From Cryobacterium sp. N22 (GTDB lineage Bacteria; Actinomycetota; Actinomycetes; Actinomycetales; Microbacteriaceae): a stretch of 64,000 nt of DNA. Numbering within the stretch: the first letter of the stretch is position 1; every line of letters begins with the position of its first letter. Shown here piece after piece: positions 52,953-61,554 of the stretch. The position numbers and the translations under genes were made by a program. The stretch covers positions 124,001 to 188,000 of the forward strand of contig NZ_PJJP01000039.1 in the NCBI RefSeq assembly GCF_002929555.1. Reading direction: 5' to 3'. The notes beneath the pieces were generated by a model that was given only the letters and a program-made list of their open reading frames with translations, did not search any database and was not told the DNA's origin.

Positions 52953-53639
52953 ATGCATTTCGTAGACGTGGACCCGATGGACGTTCCCCCACCGTCGAGC
53001 GTCGACGCCGCAGTCGCGACTTTCGGCACGCCCGTGGTCGGGTTTCTCAGACAGCCTTCACTGTCCGAACTCGGCGTCGGAACCGTCAGTTCCTCCACGA
53101 ACGGCGGCCCGGTCACCCCTGAATCCCTGGCCATCAGCTACACGCTCTGGAGAAACCCCGAGGATCGGGACGATCCCGCCAACCTGGCCGACCTGACGAG
53201 CCAGGAGCGTGAGTCGCTGGAGGTGGAGCCGGCCAGACCATTGCCCGACTGGATGTTGGAAGCCCGGCGACTCATGCGCTACCCCTCCGTGTGGGAGGCC
53301 GCGATGACCACGCGAGTGCACAACCCGGAGTGGCAAACACCCGAGTCGGTGCTGGTTCTGCACACGAACCACATCCTGACGAATACATTCCGCGACCAAC
53401 GCGTCGTTGGCGACTTCCCCGGGCAGCTGGATTCGCCCGTCGCCGAGCATCACATCGAGCGCGTCAGCATCTCGATCGACGGCGTCGAGGTGCCGGGCCT
53501 CCGCATCGACACCGATCCCCACGTCTATGCGGTCGGCGCTGACCTGGGCGATCGCATCCTGACTGCAGTCGTGGCTCGAGATCACCTTGCGTACGTCGTC
53601 GTCGCCTTCGAGACCCGCGCCGTGAGTCTCGGACGGTAA
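52953..53639 (+). CDS. Hypothetical protein
   Basis: 228 residues, ATG start, 33 bases after gntR on the same strand, so possibly cotranscribed. Acidic, soluble, no signal peptide or membrane helix. Not recognised. Visible features are a Pro-rich N-terminus (DVDPMDVPPPSSVDAA), a middle region YTLWRNPEDRDDPANLADL and a C-terminal beta-rich half (HHIERVSISIDGVEVPGLRI, AYVVVAFETRAVSLGR). It ends convergently with the DUF779 gene. Confidence 0.7.
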   Translation: MHFVDVDPMDVPPPSSVDAAVATFGTPVVGFLRQPSLSELGVGTVSSSTNGGPVTPESLAISYTLWRNPEDRDDPANLADLTSQERESLEVEPARPLPDWMLEARRLMRYPSVWEAAMTTRVHNPEWQTPESVLVLHTNHILTNTFRDQRVVGDFPGQLDSPVAEHHIERVSISIDGVEVPGLRIDTDPHVYAVGADLGDRILTAVVARDHLAYVVVAFETRAVSLGR

Positions 53640-53695
53640 CGGCGACGACGCAATACACCGAGACCGATGGGGCGAGGCGTGATGACCCCGTACGC

Positions 53696-54142
53696 CTACG
53701 CGCTGAACGAATCCATCAGCTCCGAACGGATGATGAAGCGCACGCCGCGTGGGGCCTCGGCGGAGAAGCCGCCGCCGCGACCCTTGACGGTGTCGATGAG
53801 CAGGGCGGTATGGCTCCAGTACTCGAACTGCTCGGCGGAGATCCAGAAGTCGATCACCTGTTCAGGCTCCCCCACCGCATCGATATCGAGCCGGCCGAGC
53901 AGCACGTCCTGGTCGGAGGTGATGAACTCCCCCGCCGGGAAGCACATCGGCGAACTGCCGTCGCAGCAGCCGCCGGACTGGTGGAACATCAGCGGGCCGT
54001 GCTCCTCCCAGAGGCTTCGCAACAGGTCGACGGTGGCCTGCGCCAGCGCGACCCTCGACCGGGTCTCCCCCGGGATGGTGATGGACGCTTCGACCGCGGC
54101 CGCAACAAGCGCATCCGGTGCTGGTGTGATCAGGTCGGTCAT
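53696..54142 (-). CDS. DUF779 domain-containing protein
   Basis: 148 residues from ATG with GGAGG five bases upstream. The motif HGPLMFHQSGGCCDGSSPMCFPAGEF, with CC and a nearby Cys, is the DUF779 hallmark and suggests metal or thiol chemistry, though function is unknown. The family is usually encoded next to acetaldehyde-type dehydrogenases, and here it follows one by 99 bases. A strong hairpin lies between the two genes. Confidence 0.88.
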   Translation of the reverse strand: MTDLITPAPDALVAAAVEASITIPGETRSRVALAQATVDLLRSLWEEHGPLMFHQSGGCCDGSSPMCFPAGEFITSDQDVLLGRLDIDAVGEPEQVIDFWISAEQFEYWSHTALLIDTVKGRGGGFSAEAPRGVRFIIRSELMDSFSA

Positions 54143-54187
54143 GGGTTCCTCCAACGGAATCGGGTGAAGCGGGAATCGGGAGGCGCT

Positions 54188-54226
54188 GCCGGCCGGGGCA
54201 ACCTTCGGGTTGTCGCCCCGACCGGC
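54188..54226 (-). terminator. Large hairpin between aldehyde dehydrogenase and DUF779 genes
   Basis: Left arm gccggccggggcaacc (54188-54203), TTCG tetraloop (54204-54207), right arm ggttgtcgccccgaccggc (54208-54226), paired with small bulges. It begins 16 bases after the dehydrogenase stop. There is no T-run; it could reduce read-through into, or stabilise mRNA before, the DUF779 gene. Confidence 0.7.
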
Positions 54227-54241
54227 ACCGCCGATTCGCGT

Positions 54242-55765
54242 TTAGAAGAAGCCCAGGGCGTCTTCGGAGTAGGACACCAGCAGGTTCTTCGTCTGCTGGT
54301 AGTGGCCGAGAGCCAGCTTGTTGTTCTCCCGACCGATACCCGAGCTCTTATAGCCACCGAAAGCGGCTCCAGCCGGGTAGTTGTGGTAATTGTTCACCCA
54401 CACGCGTCCGGCGTGCAGGTCCCGGCCCGCGCGGTACGCCGTGGTGCCGTTCCGCGACCACACCCCGGCGCCGAGGCCGTAGAGGGTGTCGTTGGCGATC
54501 GAGATGGCGTCGTCGTAGTCGTCGAAGCTGGTCACCGCGACGACGGGGCCGAAGATCTCCTCCTGGAAGATGCGCATCTTGTTCTGGCCCTCGAAGATGG
54601 TCGGCTGCACGTAGTAGCCACCGCTGAGGTCGCCGCCCAGGTCGGCCTGTTCGCCGCCGAGCAGCAGCTTGGCGCCCTCCTTCTTGCCGATGTCGATGTA
54701 GGAAAGGATCTTCTCCAGCTGGTCGTTGCTGGCCTGCGCGCCCACCTGGGTGTCGGTGTCGAGCGGATTACCCTGTTTGGCCAGCTTGGTGCGCTCGATG
54801 GCGCCGCCGAGGAAGCTGTCGTAGATGGGCTTGTGCAGCAGTGCCCGGCTGGGGCAGGTGCACACCTCGCCCTGGTTGAAGGCGAAGAGCACGAAGCCTT
54901 CCTGCGCCTTGTCGTAGTAGCTGTCGTCCTTCTGCGCCACGTCGTCGAAGAAGATGTTGGCGCTCTTGCCGCCCAGCTCCACGGTTGACGGGATGATGTT
55001 GGCGCTGGCGTACTGCAAGATCAACCGGCCGGTGGTGGTCTCGCCCGTGAACGCGATCTTGCGGATACGGTTCGAGGAGGCGAGCGGTTTGCCCGCTTCG
55101 ATGCCGAAGCCGTTGACAATGTTGAGCACCCCGGGCGGCAGGATGTCGCCGATCAGTTCGATCAGCACCAGGATCGACGCGGGGGTCTGCTCCGCGGGCT
55201 TGAGCACGACCGCGTTCCCAGCGGCGAGGGCCGGCGCGAGCTTCCAGACCGCCATCAGGATCGGGAAGTTCCAGGGGATGATCTGGCCGACCACGCCCAG
55301 CGGCTCGTGGAACTGGTACGACATCGTGTCGTTGTCGAGCTCGGCATGGTCGCCGTCCTGGGCGCGGATGGCGGAGGCGAAGTACCTGAAGTGGTCGGCG
55401 GCCAGCGGCAGGTCGGCGTTCAGCGGTTCCCGGATGGGCTTGCCGTTGTCCCAGGTCTCGGCGACAGCGAGCAGTTCGCGGTTCGCGTCGATGACATCCG
55501 CGATCTTGTTGAGCACCGCTGCACGGTGAGTGGCGGTGGTCTTGCCCCAGGCCGGTGCGGCCTTGTGGGCGGCGTCGAGGGCCAGGTCGATGTCTTCGTG
55601 GGTGCTGCGGGCGACTTCGGTGAACGGTTTACCGTTGACCGGGGAGATGTCTTCGAAGTACTGGCCTTTCACCGGCGGAACCCATTCGCCTCCGATCCAG
55701 TTCTCGTAGCGGGGCTTGAAGGTGACTTTCGCATCCGGCGTGCCGGGGGCGGCGTAAACGGTCAT
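54242..55765 (-). CDS. Aldehyde dehydrogenase, AldB/ExaC type
   Basis: 507 residues, ATG start with AAGGAG four bases upstream. NAD(P)-dependent oxidation of aldehydes, probably acetaldehyde, to acids. Very close in pattern to E. coli Ald[40 protein letters not shown], catalytic Glu in [11 protein letters not shown] and catalytic Cys in [12 protein letters not shown]. Full length. Followed by DUF779; a GAF-domain regulator is 0.9 kb upstream. In related organisms such regulators activate this gene in alcohol or aldehyde metabolism. Confidence 0.95.
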   Translation of the reverse strand: MTVYAAPGTPDAKVTFKPRYENWIGGEWVPPVKGQYFEDISPVNGKPFTEVARSTHEDIDLALDAAHKAAPAWGKTTATHRAAVLNKIADVIDANRELLAVAETWDNGKPIREPLNADLPLAADHFRYFASAIRAQDGDHAELDNDTMSYQFHEPLGVVGQIIPWNFPILMAVWKLAPALAAGNAVVLKPAEQTPASILVLIELIGDILPPGVLNIVNGFGIEAGKPLASSNRIRKIAFTGETTTGRLILQYASANIIPSTVELGGKSANIFFDDVAQKDDSYYDKAQEGFVLFAFNQGEVCTCPSRALLHKPIYDSFLGGAIERTKLAKQGNPLDTDTQVGAQASNDQLEKILSYIDIGKKEGAKLLLGGEQADLGGDLSGGYYVQPTIFEGQNKMRIFQEEIFGPVVAVTSFDDYDDAISIANDTLYGLGAGVWSRNGTTAYRAGRDLHAGRVWVNNYHNYPAGAAFGGYKSSGIGRENNKLALGHYQQTKNLLVSYSEDALGFF

Positions 55766-55960
55766 TTCACTCCTTGTTCGACGGCTCTGTCGATGGCGTC
55801 CGCGTCGTCGCGGTCCATGGGGTGAGCCTACGAACGCAGAGGTTGCGAAACGTTGCGGTGGGTGCCCGGTTCGGCACGGCGGCCGAGGTCATCCTCCGGT
55901 ATGCGCCGGTCACCCTCTGGGAGGATGTCCGGCCGGCCCGCTCTGCCTAGCGTTGACCAC

Positions 55961-56635
55961 ATGGAAACCCTGGAGAGTTCGCGGTTCGTCGAGCCGGCGC
56001 CCGCGCGCAGCGGCTGGTGGCACGCCGAGACCCGGTCGTCGGCGCTGCGGGCGACCGTCGTGGCGGTCGGCGGAGCGGTGCTGATCGGCGGGCTGACCAG
56101 TTTCGCCCAGCAGTACCTGCCGCCCTGGATCAATTCGCTCAGCAACTCGGCCGGCGGCTGGACGATGTTCAGTTTCCTGATCGTCTGGCTCAGCCGCGCC
56201 CGGCCGCTGCTCGCGGGCGTCATCGGCATCGTGGTCTTCCAGCTTCTCGTCGAGTCCTACAGCGTCGTGTCCGAGTGGCGAGGGTTCGACGACGGCGATC
56301 CGTTCACCTCGATCTGGACTCTCGTGGGCCTCGTCGCCGGACCGCTTCTGGGCGTCGCCGCCGGCCTGGTGCGCCACGCCCCTCCGGAGTGGCGCGCCCT
56401 GGCGGTCACGCCGCTGAGCGCTGTTCTCCTGGGCGAGGGGATCTGGGCGCTCAACACCGTCGCAGACACCACGAGTCCGGTCTACTGGACGCTCGAGATC
56501 GTGCTGGCCGTCGGCTTTCTGCTCGCGGCGATCCTGCACGGCCGGCTCACGCCCCGCGACATCTCGTTGGTGGGCAGCGTGTGCCTGCTGGGGACTCTCG
56601 GCTTCGTGAGTGTGCTCGTGTTCGTCCTGAATTGA
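55961..56635 (+). CDS. DUF6518-like six-helix membrane protein
   Basis: 224 residues, ATG start (METLESSRFVEPAPARS). About six hydrophobic helices (residues about 31-51, 67-80, 84-102, 120-138, 149-168 and 175-220). The DUF6518 assignment is from general resemblance of actinobacterial proteins with this layout and is tentative. Function unknown. Divergent from the aldehyde dehydrogenase and convergent with the GAF regulator, 15 bases away. The 195 bases upstream hold an 8-bp inverted repeat (catcctcc at 55890, ggaggatg at 55920) of unclear meaning. Confidence 0.72.
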   Translation: METLESSRFVEPAPARSGWWHAETRSSALRATVVAVGGAVLIGGLTSFAQQYLPPWINSLSNSAGGWTMFSFLIVWLSRARPLLAGVIGIVVFQLLVESYSVVSEWRGFDDGDPFTSIWTLVGLVAGPLLGVAAGLVRHAPPEWRALAVTPLSAVLLGEGIWALNTVADTTSPVYWTLEIVLAVGFLLAAILHGRLTPRDISLVGSVCLLGTLGFVSVLVFVLN

Positions 56636-56650
56636 CGGCTGCCCGGGCGG

Positions 56651-58015
56651 CTACGCGCTGAGCTCGGCCTCGATGCGGGCGAGGTTCGCCACCACGGCGG
56701 CTCGCTGCGGCGACCGGGCAGGCAGCAGCTGAAGGCAGGCCCGCCATACCTCGGAGTCCCAGGCGGCCTCCTCGGTGCGGGCGTAGTCGAGCAGCACCTC
56801 CACCGAGGCATCGCTGAGCAGGGTCTGGCGCAGGCGCTGGCTCACCTCGGCGCGGATCTCCGTGATGCCGGGCGCCGCTGAGCCTGGCAGCACGGTTCCG
56901 CGGTACGCGGCCAGGGCCATCCGGTGTGCGCCGCGGGCGAGGAGGCGAAGGACCCGGCCGGCGTCAGTGTCGACGCTGGTCTCCAGGCGGTACGGGCGGG
57001 AGCCGACCCGCAACTGCGGATGGCTGACCGCCAGCACCCGGCGTAGCCGCACCATCTCGGCGCGCAGGTTCTCGACGGCGTGCGGCTGCTCGGCGCTGAG
57101 GAGGCCGGCGAGCCTGTCGGCGGACAGGCCCTGCCGGTGCCAGGCGAGCAGGAGCAGGATCTCGGCGTGCCGGGGGCTGAGGTCGACGCGGTGCTGGTCG
57201 ACGCTGTGTTGGCCGGCGCTGTGTTGGCCGGCGCTCTGGGCGCCGTGCAGGGCGCCGTGTTCGGTGCCGAGTACGCTCAGCAGAATCCCGGGCGCGGTGA
57301 AGCCCGAGGGTCGTGCCGGTGCCGGCCGCGGTGCACTGAGGCTCTGGATGCGCAGCTCGGCCTCGAGTGCGGCGACGGCGGCCTCCACAAGCGGCAGGGT
57401 CTGCGGGGCCACGGCGGCGTCTCCCCCCGTGATGTCGATGACGCCGAGCAGCGCCCCGGTGACCGGGTCGTGGATAGGCACGGCGGTACAGCTGAACGGG
57501 TGGGCCAGCTGGCTGAAGTGTTCGGCGCGTTGGATCTGGATGCCGTGGTCGAGCGCCAACGCGGTGCCGGGCGCGCTCGTGCCGACCCTGGCCTCCGACC
57601 AGTCGGCGCCGACCACGAAGTGCATGTCTTCGGCTCGGGTACGCACCGAGCTGTCACCGTCGATCCAGAGCAGCCTGCCGGTCTCATCGGCCACCGCCAC
57701 GATCAGCCCGAATTCGGCGGCGTGCCGCACCAGCAGCGTGTTGATCACCGGCAGCACCGCGGCGAGCGGGTTCCGGGCGCGCAGTCGGCCGAGTTCATCG
57801 GCGCTCAGCGTCGGTGCGGCCTGCGCCGTCAACGGGTCCAGGCGCAGCGAGAGCGACCGCTGCCAGGATTCCCGCACCAGTCGGCGCACGCCGGCCTGTA
57901 CGGCACCGGAGCCCAGGTCGGTTCGGTCCCCGATGGCGGCCTCGTGCAGGCGTTCCTGCCGGGAGAACGTCCCCAATGGAGAATCGGCAGGAGTTATCGT
58001 CCACGGGCTGCTCAC
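56651..58015 (-). CDS. GAF-domain transcriptional regulator (AcoR-like, no AAA+)
   Basis: 454 residues from GTG with GGAGG four bases upstream; an in-frame TTG five codons earlier is less likely. The N-terminal half has a helical segment and a GAF domain (VRESWQRSLSLRLDPL, GLIVAVADETGRLLWIDGD, GTSAPGTALALDHGIQI, HPFSCTAVPIHDPVTG) as in AcoR-type activators, but no sigma-54 AAA+ domain follows. Instead there is a linker containing QHSAG repeats, a winged-helix-like region (LSPRHAEILLLLAWHRQGLSADRLAGLL) and a C-terminal helical domain. Likely regulator of the aldehyde dehydrogenase. Confidence 0.85.
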   Translation of the reverse strand: MSSPWTITPADSPLGTFSRQERLHEAAIGDRTDLGSGAVQAGVRRLVRESWQRSLSLRLDPLTAQAAPTLSADELGRLRARNPLAAVLPVINTLLVRHAAEFGLIVAVADETGRLLWIDGDSSVRTRAEDMHFVVGADWSEARVGTSAPGTALALDHGIQIQRAEHFSQLAHPFSCTAVPIHDPVTGALLGVIDITGGDAAVAPQTLPLVEAAVAALEAELRIQSLSAPRPAPARPSGFTAPGILLSVLGTEHGALHGAQSAGQHSAGQHSVDQHRVDLSPRHAEILLLLAWHRQGLSADRLAGLLSAEQPHAVENLRAEMVRLRRVLAVSHPQLRVGSRPYRLETSVDTDAGRVLRLLARGAHRMALAAYRGTVLPGSAAPGITEIRAEVSQRLRQTLLSDASVEVLLDYARTEEAAWDSEVWRACLQLLPARSPQRAAVVANLARIEAELSA

Positions 58016-58081
58016 AACACCTCCGATCAACGCTGGTCGTAGGCGACCTGCGCTTCGCGGCCGGTCGGGTGCTTCATTCTA

Positions 58082-58105
58082 GGCACAGTCGGCTGGAACT
58101 GTGCC
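58082..58105. promoter_or_regulatory. Inverted repeat between the M1 peptidase and GAF regulator genes
   Basis: Perfect 8-bp arms ggcacagt / actgtgcc with an 8-base spacer in the 122-base gap. It could be a terminator for the peptidase gene (no T-run) or an operator for the regulator gene. Confidence 0.5.
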
Positions 58106-58137
58106 GGCTCGGCGCGGTGATCCGGGTCCGCGGACGC

Positions 58138-59676
58138 TCAGGGGGACGGCATGACCGGTCGGTCACCTTCGCGCAGCCAGTCGTCGAAGAAGGTGTCGAG
58201 CTGTTGGCCCGAGCTCTCTTCCATCACGGCTTCGAAGTCCTCGGTGGTGGCCGTCGAGTCGTTGTACCGGGTCAGCCACAGGCGGGCGCCGGCGAAGAAT
58301 GCGTCGTCGCCGATCTCCGCACGCAGCGCGTGCAAGGCGGCCGCTCCCCGCTGGTAGACCGGGCTGTCGAACAGCTGGTCGCGACCCGGGTCTGCGATGT
58401 TGAGCGTCCAGCCGTTGTCGGTGTCCAGCTCTGCCACCGTGTCGGCGAACTGTTCGGCAACGTCCGCAGTGCCCTGGTGCTCGCCCCATAACCACTCGAC
58501 ATAGGTCGCCCAGCCTTCGTTCAGCCAGATGTCCTTCCAATCGGCCGGGGACACCGCGTTGCCGAACCATTGGTGCCCCAACTCGTGCACGACCGTGAAT
58601 TCGTCCGCGACCCCGGAGTACACCGGACGGGTCTGGGTCTCCAGGGCATACTCGACCGAGTCGTCATCGACGATCGCGCCGAACGACTCGAACGGGTACC
58701 GCCCGAACTGGTCCTCGAGGAACGTGATCATCTGGGGTTGCAGTGCGAGGGACGCCGTCGTTTCGGCGAGTCCCTCCCCCGTTACGCCATCGTCGATGGC
58801 GTTGATGATCGGCAGACCACCAGGACCGACGTCGCGGGAGAGGGCGTAGTCGCCGACGCTCGCCGTCGACAGGTAGCTGGCCATCGGGTCCGAGGCCCGC
58901 CAGGTCCACGTCGTCCAGCCCGCCCTGGTCTTGGGTTTTCCGTCCGGCAGCCCGTTCGCCACCGCTGTCTTGCCGGCCGGCACCGTGAGGCGGAACGTGT
59001 ACGTCGCCTTGTCCTGCGGGTCGTCGTTGACCGGATACCAGGTTGCCGCGCCGTCGGGCTCGTTGACCACCATCGCGCCATCAGCAGTAGTCACCCACCC
59101 GTAGAGGGCACCGGTGGTGTCCAGGGGCTGCCCGGTGGCACCGCCGTACTCGATCACGATGGTCGTCGTCTGCCCTGCTTTAAGCTTCGGCCGCAGCCCG
59201 ACGGTGAGTTCCCAGATGCGATTCACGTCGTCCTGCTGCTGTGACCACTCGGCGTTGTTTCCGCCGTGTGACTTCCCGTGTGCCGCGGCCTTGCCGTCCA
59301 CCCGCACGGATGCGACGTCCAGGCCGCGCAGGTCGAAGTTGAGCGACTCGAGATCCTGCGTCGCGCGGAGTGTGATGGTCGCGACGCCGCTGAGGCGGCC
59401 GGTGAGCACCGCGGGATCGGCCGGTGGCTCGTAACGGAGGGCGAGGTCGTAGTCCTGGACGTCGTACCCGCCGTTGCCGGCGTAAGGGAAGTACGCGTCG
59501 CCGCTTCCCGGAGCGCCGGGCGTGTAGCGCGGCCCGCCCTTCCCGGAGGGGACCTGCGTCGTCGTACTGGACGCCGTCTCGCTGGTCGAGCTGATCTCGA
59601 CCGTTGCCGGCGCGACCAGGGCGAACACCGACAGCCCCGCAACGGCGGCAGTCTTGAGCTTCTTCAATGACTTCAA
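58138..59676 (-). CDS. Secreted M1-family zinc metallopeptidase
   Basis: 512 residues, TTG start with AAGGGA seven bases upstream; the nearby ATG is out of frame. The N-terminal signal peptide is KSLKKLKTAAVAGLSVFALVAPA. The beta-rich M1 N-domain covers about 70-270. The zinc site is HELGHQWFGN (His364, Glu365, His368) with the third ligand Glu387 in WLNEGWATY, 18 residues later. The GAMEN loop is replaced by VEYALETQTRP, as in several secreted M1 relatives. The C-terminal helical domain is short. Probably an extracellular aminopeptidase. Confidence 0.92.
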   Translation of the reverse strand: MKSLKKLKTAAVAGLSVFALVAPATVEISSTSETASSTTTQVPSGKGGPRYTPGAPGSGDAYFPYAGNGGYDVQDYDLALRYEPPADPAVLTGRLSGVATITLRATQDLESLNFDLRGLDVASVRVDGKAAAHGKSHGGNNAEWSQQQDDVNRIWELTVGLRPKLKAGQTTTIVIEYGGATGQPLDTTGALYGWVTTADGAMVVNEPDGAATWYPVNDDPQDKATYTFRLTVPAGKTAVANGLPDGKPKTRAGWTTWTWRASDPMASYLSTASVGDYALSRDVGPGGLPIINAIDDGVTGEGLAETTASLALQPQMITFLEDQFGRYPFESFGAIVDDDSVEYALETQTRPVYSGVADEFTVVHELGHQWFGNAVSPADWKDIWLNEGWATYVEWLWGEHQGTADVAEQFADTVAELDTDNGWTLNIADPGRDQLFDSPVYQRGAAALHALRAEIGDDAFFAGARLWLTRYNDSTATTEDFEAVMEESSGQQLDTFFDDWLREGDRPVMPSP

Positions 59677-59832
59677 CGGACATTCCCTTCATCGGGAGTG
59701 ACGACGAATAGAGACCCGCTGAACACGGCACGGACCTGGTCAGGTCAGATCGCGAGGAGTTCGGTGCAGGGAATTCACACCGTAGTGCTGCTTGCCGGAA
59801 ACAGGAAGGCCCTCGGACGACAAGGAGACGCG

Positions 59833-60930
59833 CTAGGAGCCGATTTCCTGGTACGCCGCGAACAGCAGCGACGCATCCGGACCCTCGAGCACCGTGGGCT
59901 TGCCGATGTCGTCGAGAACGATGAAGCGCAACATTCCGCTGCGGGTCTTCTTGTCGCGCTGCATCGTCGCCAGCAGGGTAGGCCAGCGGCCCACCGGGTA
60001 GGTCGTCGGCAGAGTGAGCGACTCCAGGATGCGGCGGTGCCGGTCCACGGCCTCGTCGGAGAGCCGGCCACTGAGCCTGGCGAGCTCGGCGGCGAACATC
60101 ATGCCCACGGCGACGGCGGCGCCGTGCCGCCAGCCATAGCGTTCGGCGTGCTCGACGGCGTGGCCGAGGGTGTGCCCGTAGTTGAGGATCTCGCGCAGGC
60201 CCGCCTCCTTGAAGTCCGCACCGACGACGCGGGCCTTCATGGCGATGGAGAGTTCGAGCACCCGGCGGAACTCGGGCGTTGTCGGGTCGGTGACCGCGGC
60301 GACGTCCGCCTCGACGATGTCGAGGATCTCCGGGATCTGGATGAAACCGGCCTTCACGATCTCGGCGAAGCCGGCGAGGATTTCGTTGCGGGGCAGGTCG
60401 GCGAGGATCTCGAGGTCGCAGATCACGGCGGCCGGCGCGTAGAAGGTGCCGACGAGGTTCTTGCCCTCAGCGGTGTTGATGCCGTTCTTGCCGCCGACGG
60501 CGGCGTCGACCATGCCGAGCACGCTGGTGGGGATCTGCACGAGCTTGACCCCGCGCAGCCAGGTGGCGGCCACGAAGCCGGCGAGGTCGGTCACGGCGCC
60601 GCCGCCGAAGCCGATCACGGCGTCGGTGCGGGTGAAGTCGGCCTGTCCCATCACCTGCCAGCAGAACGCGGCAACCTCCACCCGCTTGGCGGGCTCGGCG
60701 TCGGGAACCTCGGCGATGAGAACCTCGTAGCGATCCAGCAGGCTCTCCCGCAAGGCCACGGCGCGGGCGCCGAGGTGCGAGGTGTGCACAATGAGCACCT
60801 TCTTCACGGTGTCACCGAGCTGCTCGGCGACATCGGCGACGATGCCCCGCCCGATGAGGACCGGGTAGCTGTCGACACCACTGACGGTGATGGTGGTGGT
60901 GCCGGTCTGTTCGGGCTGCATGTCGGTCAC
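59833..60930 (-). CDS. aroB: 3-dehydroquinate synthase
   Basis: 365 residues from a GTG overlapping the aroK stop by 4 bases (ATG at 60921 is an alternative). Shikimate pathway step 2; NAD and Zn enzyme. GFGGGAVTDLAGFVAATWLRG (NAD binding), AAVGGKNGINTAEGKNLVG and the metal ligands around NYGHTLGHAVEH are present. The 156 bases after it, before the M1 peptidase gene, hold no feature I can support. Confidence 0.97.
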   Translation of the reverse strand: MTDMQPEQTGTTTITVSGVDSYPVLIGRGIVADVAEQLGDTVKKVLIVHTSHLGARAVALRESLLDRYEVLIAEVPDAEPAKRVEVAAFCWQVMGQADFTRTDAVIGFGGGAVTDLAGFVAATWLRGVKLVQIPTSVLGMVDAAVGGKNGINTAEGKNLVGTFYAPAAVICDLEILADLPRNEILAGFAEIVKAGFIQIPEILDIVEADVAAVTDPTTPEFRRVLELSIAMKARVVGADFKEAGLREILNYGHTLGHAVEHAERYGWRHGAAVAVGMMFAAELARLSGRLSDEAVDRHRRILESLTLPTTYPVGRWPTLLATMQRDKKTRSGMLRFIVLDDIGKPTVLEGPDASLLFAAYQEIGS

Positions 60931-61553
60931 GATTGTTCTCTTACCCATTTCACGATGTCGGCGGCGATGGCGTCGACCGGCCTGGTCGACGTATCGAAGT
61001 GGATGCTGGCCAGCGCCTCGTACAGCGGCCGGCGCTCGTCGTAGATGCGCTGCCAGGCGTCCGGTCCGTCGGCCAGGAGCGGACGCTTGGCGTTCCTGGT
61101 GCGGTTGCGCACGGCCTCAGCGGTGGTGCTCAAGGAGATGACGGTGGTGTGTCGCAGGTCCGCCCGGGTGGCCGGGTCGAGCACCGCTCCCCCACCGAGC
61201 GAGACCACCGCCCGCTTCGCCCGCAGCGCGTCGGCGACGGCCACACGTTCCAGGGCCCGGAAATGGTCCTCGCCGTGTGTGGCGAAGATCTCGGTGATCG
61301 GGCCGTGTTCGGTGACGATGAGTTTGTCGGTGTCCAGGAACGGCACCCGCAGGGTGCGCGCGACCCGGCGTCCGATCTTGGACTTGCCCGACGCCATCGG
61401 CCCGATGAACACCAGCGGGTACACCGGGGAATCCGCGTCCCGGTGCGGCTCCGCGCCCTCCGGTGACACCTGGTCGTGGAGGTCGCGGGCCGGTCCGGGT
61501 GCGGCCGGCCAGCCGTCGGCGGGACGGGAGGCGTCCGGGCTCAGGAACAGCAC
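60927..61553 (-). CDS. aroK: Shikimate kinase with N-terminal extension
   Basis: 208 residues from GTG two bases after the aroC stop, or about 180 from the in-frame GTG at 61469. Phosphorylates shikimate. Walker A GPMASGKSKIG, DTDKLIVTEHGPITEIFATHGEDHFRALE (shikimate-binding Asp and Arg), VSLGGGAVLDP and RPLLAD are clear. Residues 1-45 of the longer form (VLFLSPDASRPADGWPAAPG...) are not part of the kinase core. No clear ribosome-binding site distinguishes the starts. Confidence 0.93.
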   Translation of the reverse strand: MLFLSPDASRPADGWPAAPGPARDLHDQVSPEGAEPHRDADSPVYPLVFIGPMASGKSKIGRRVARTLRVPFLDTDKLIVTEHGPITEIFATHGEDHFRALERVAVADALRAKRAVVSLGGGAVLDPATRADLRHTTVISLSTTAEAVRNRTRNAKRPLLADGPDAWQRIYDERRPLYEALASIHFDTSTRPVDAIAADIVKWVREQS

Positions 61554-61554
61554 G

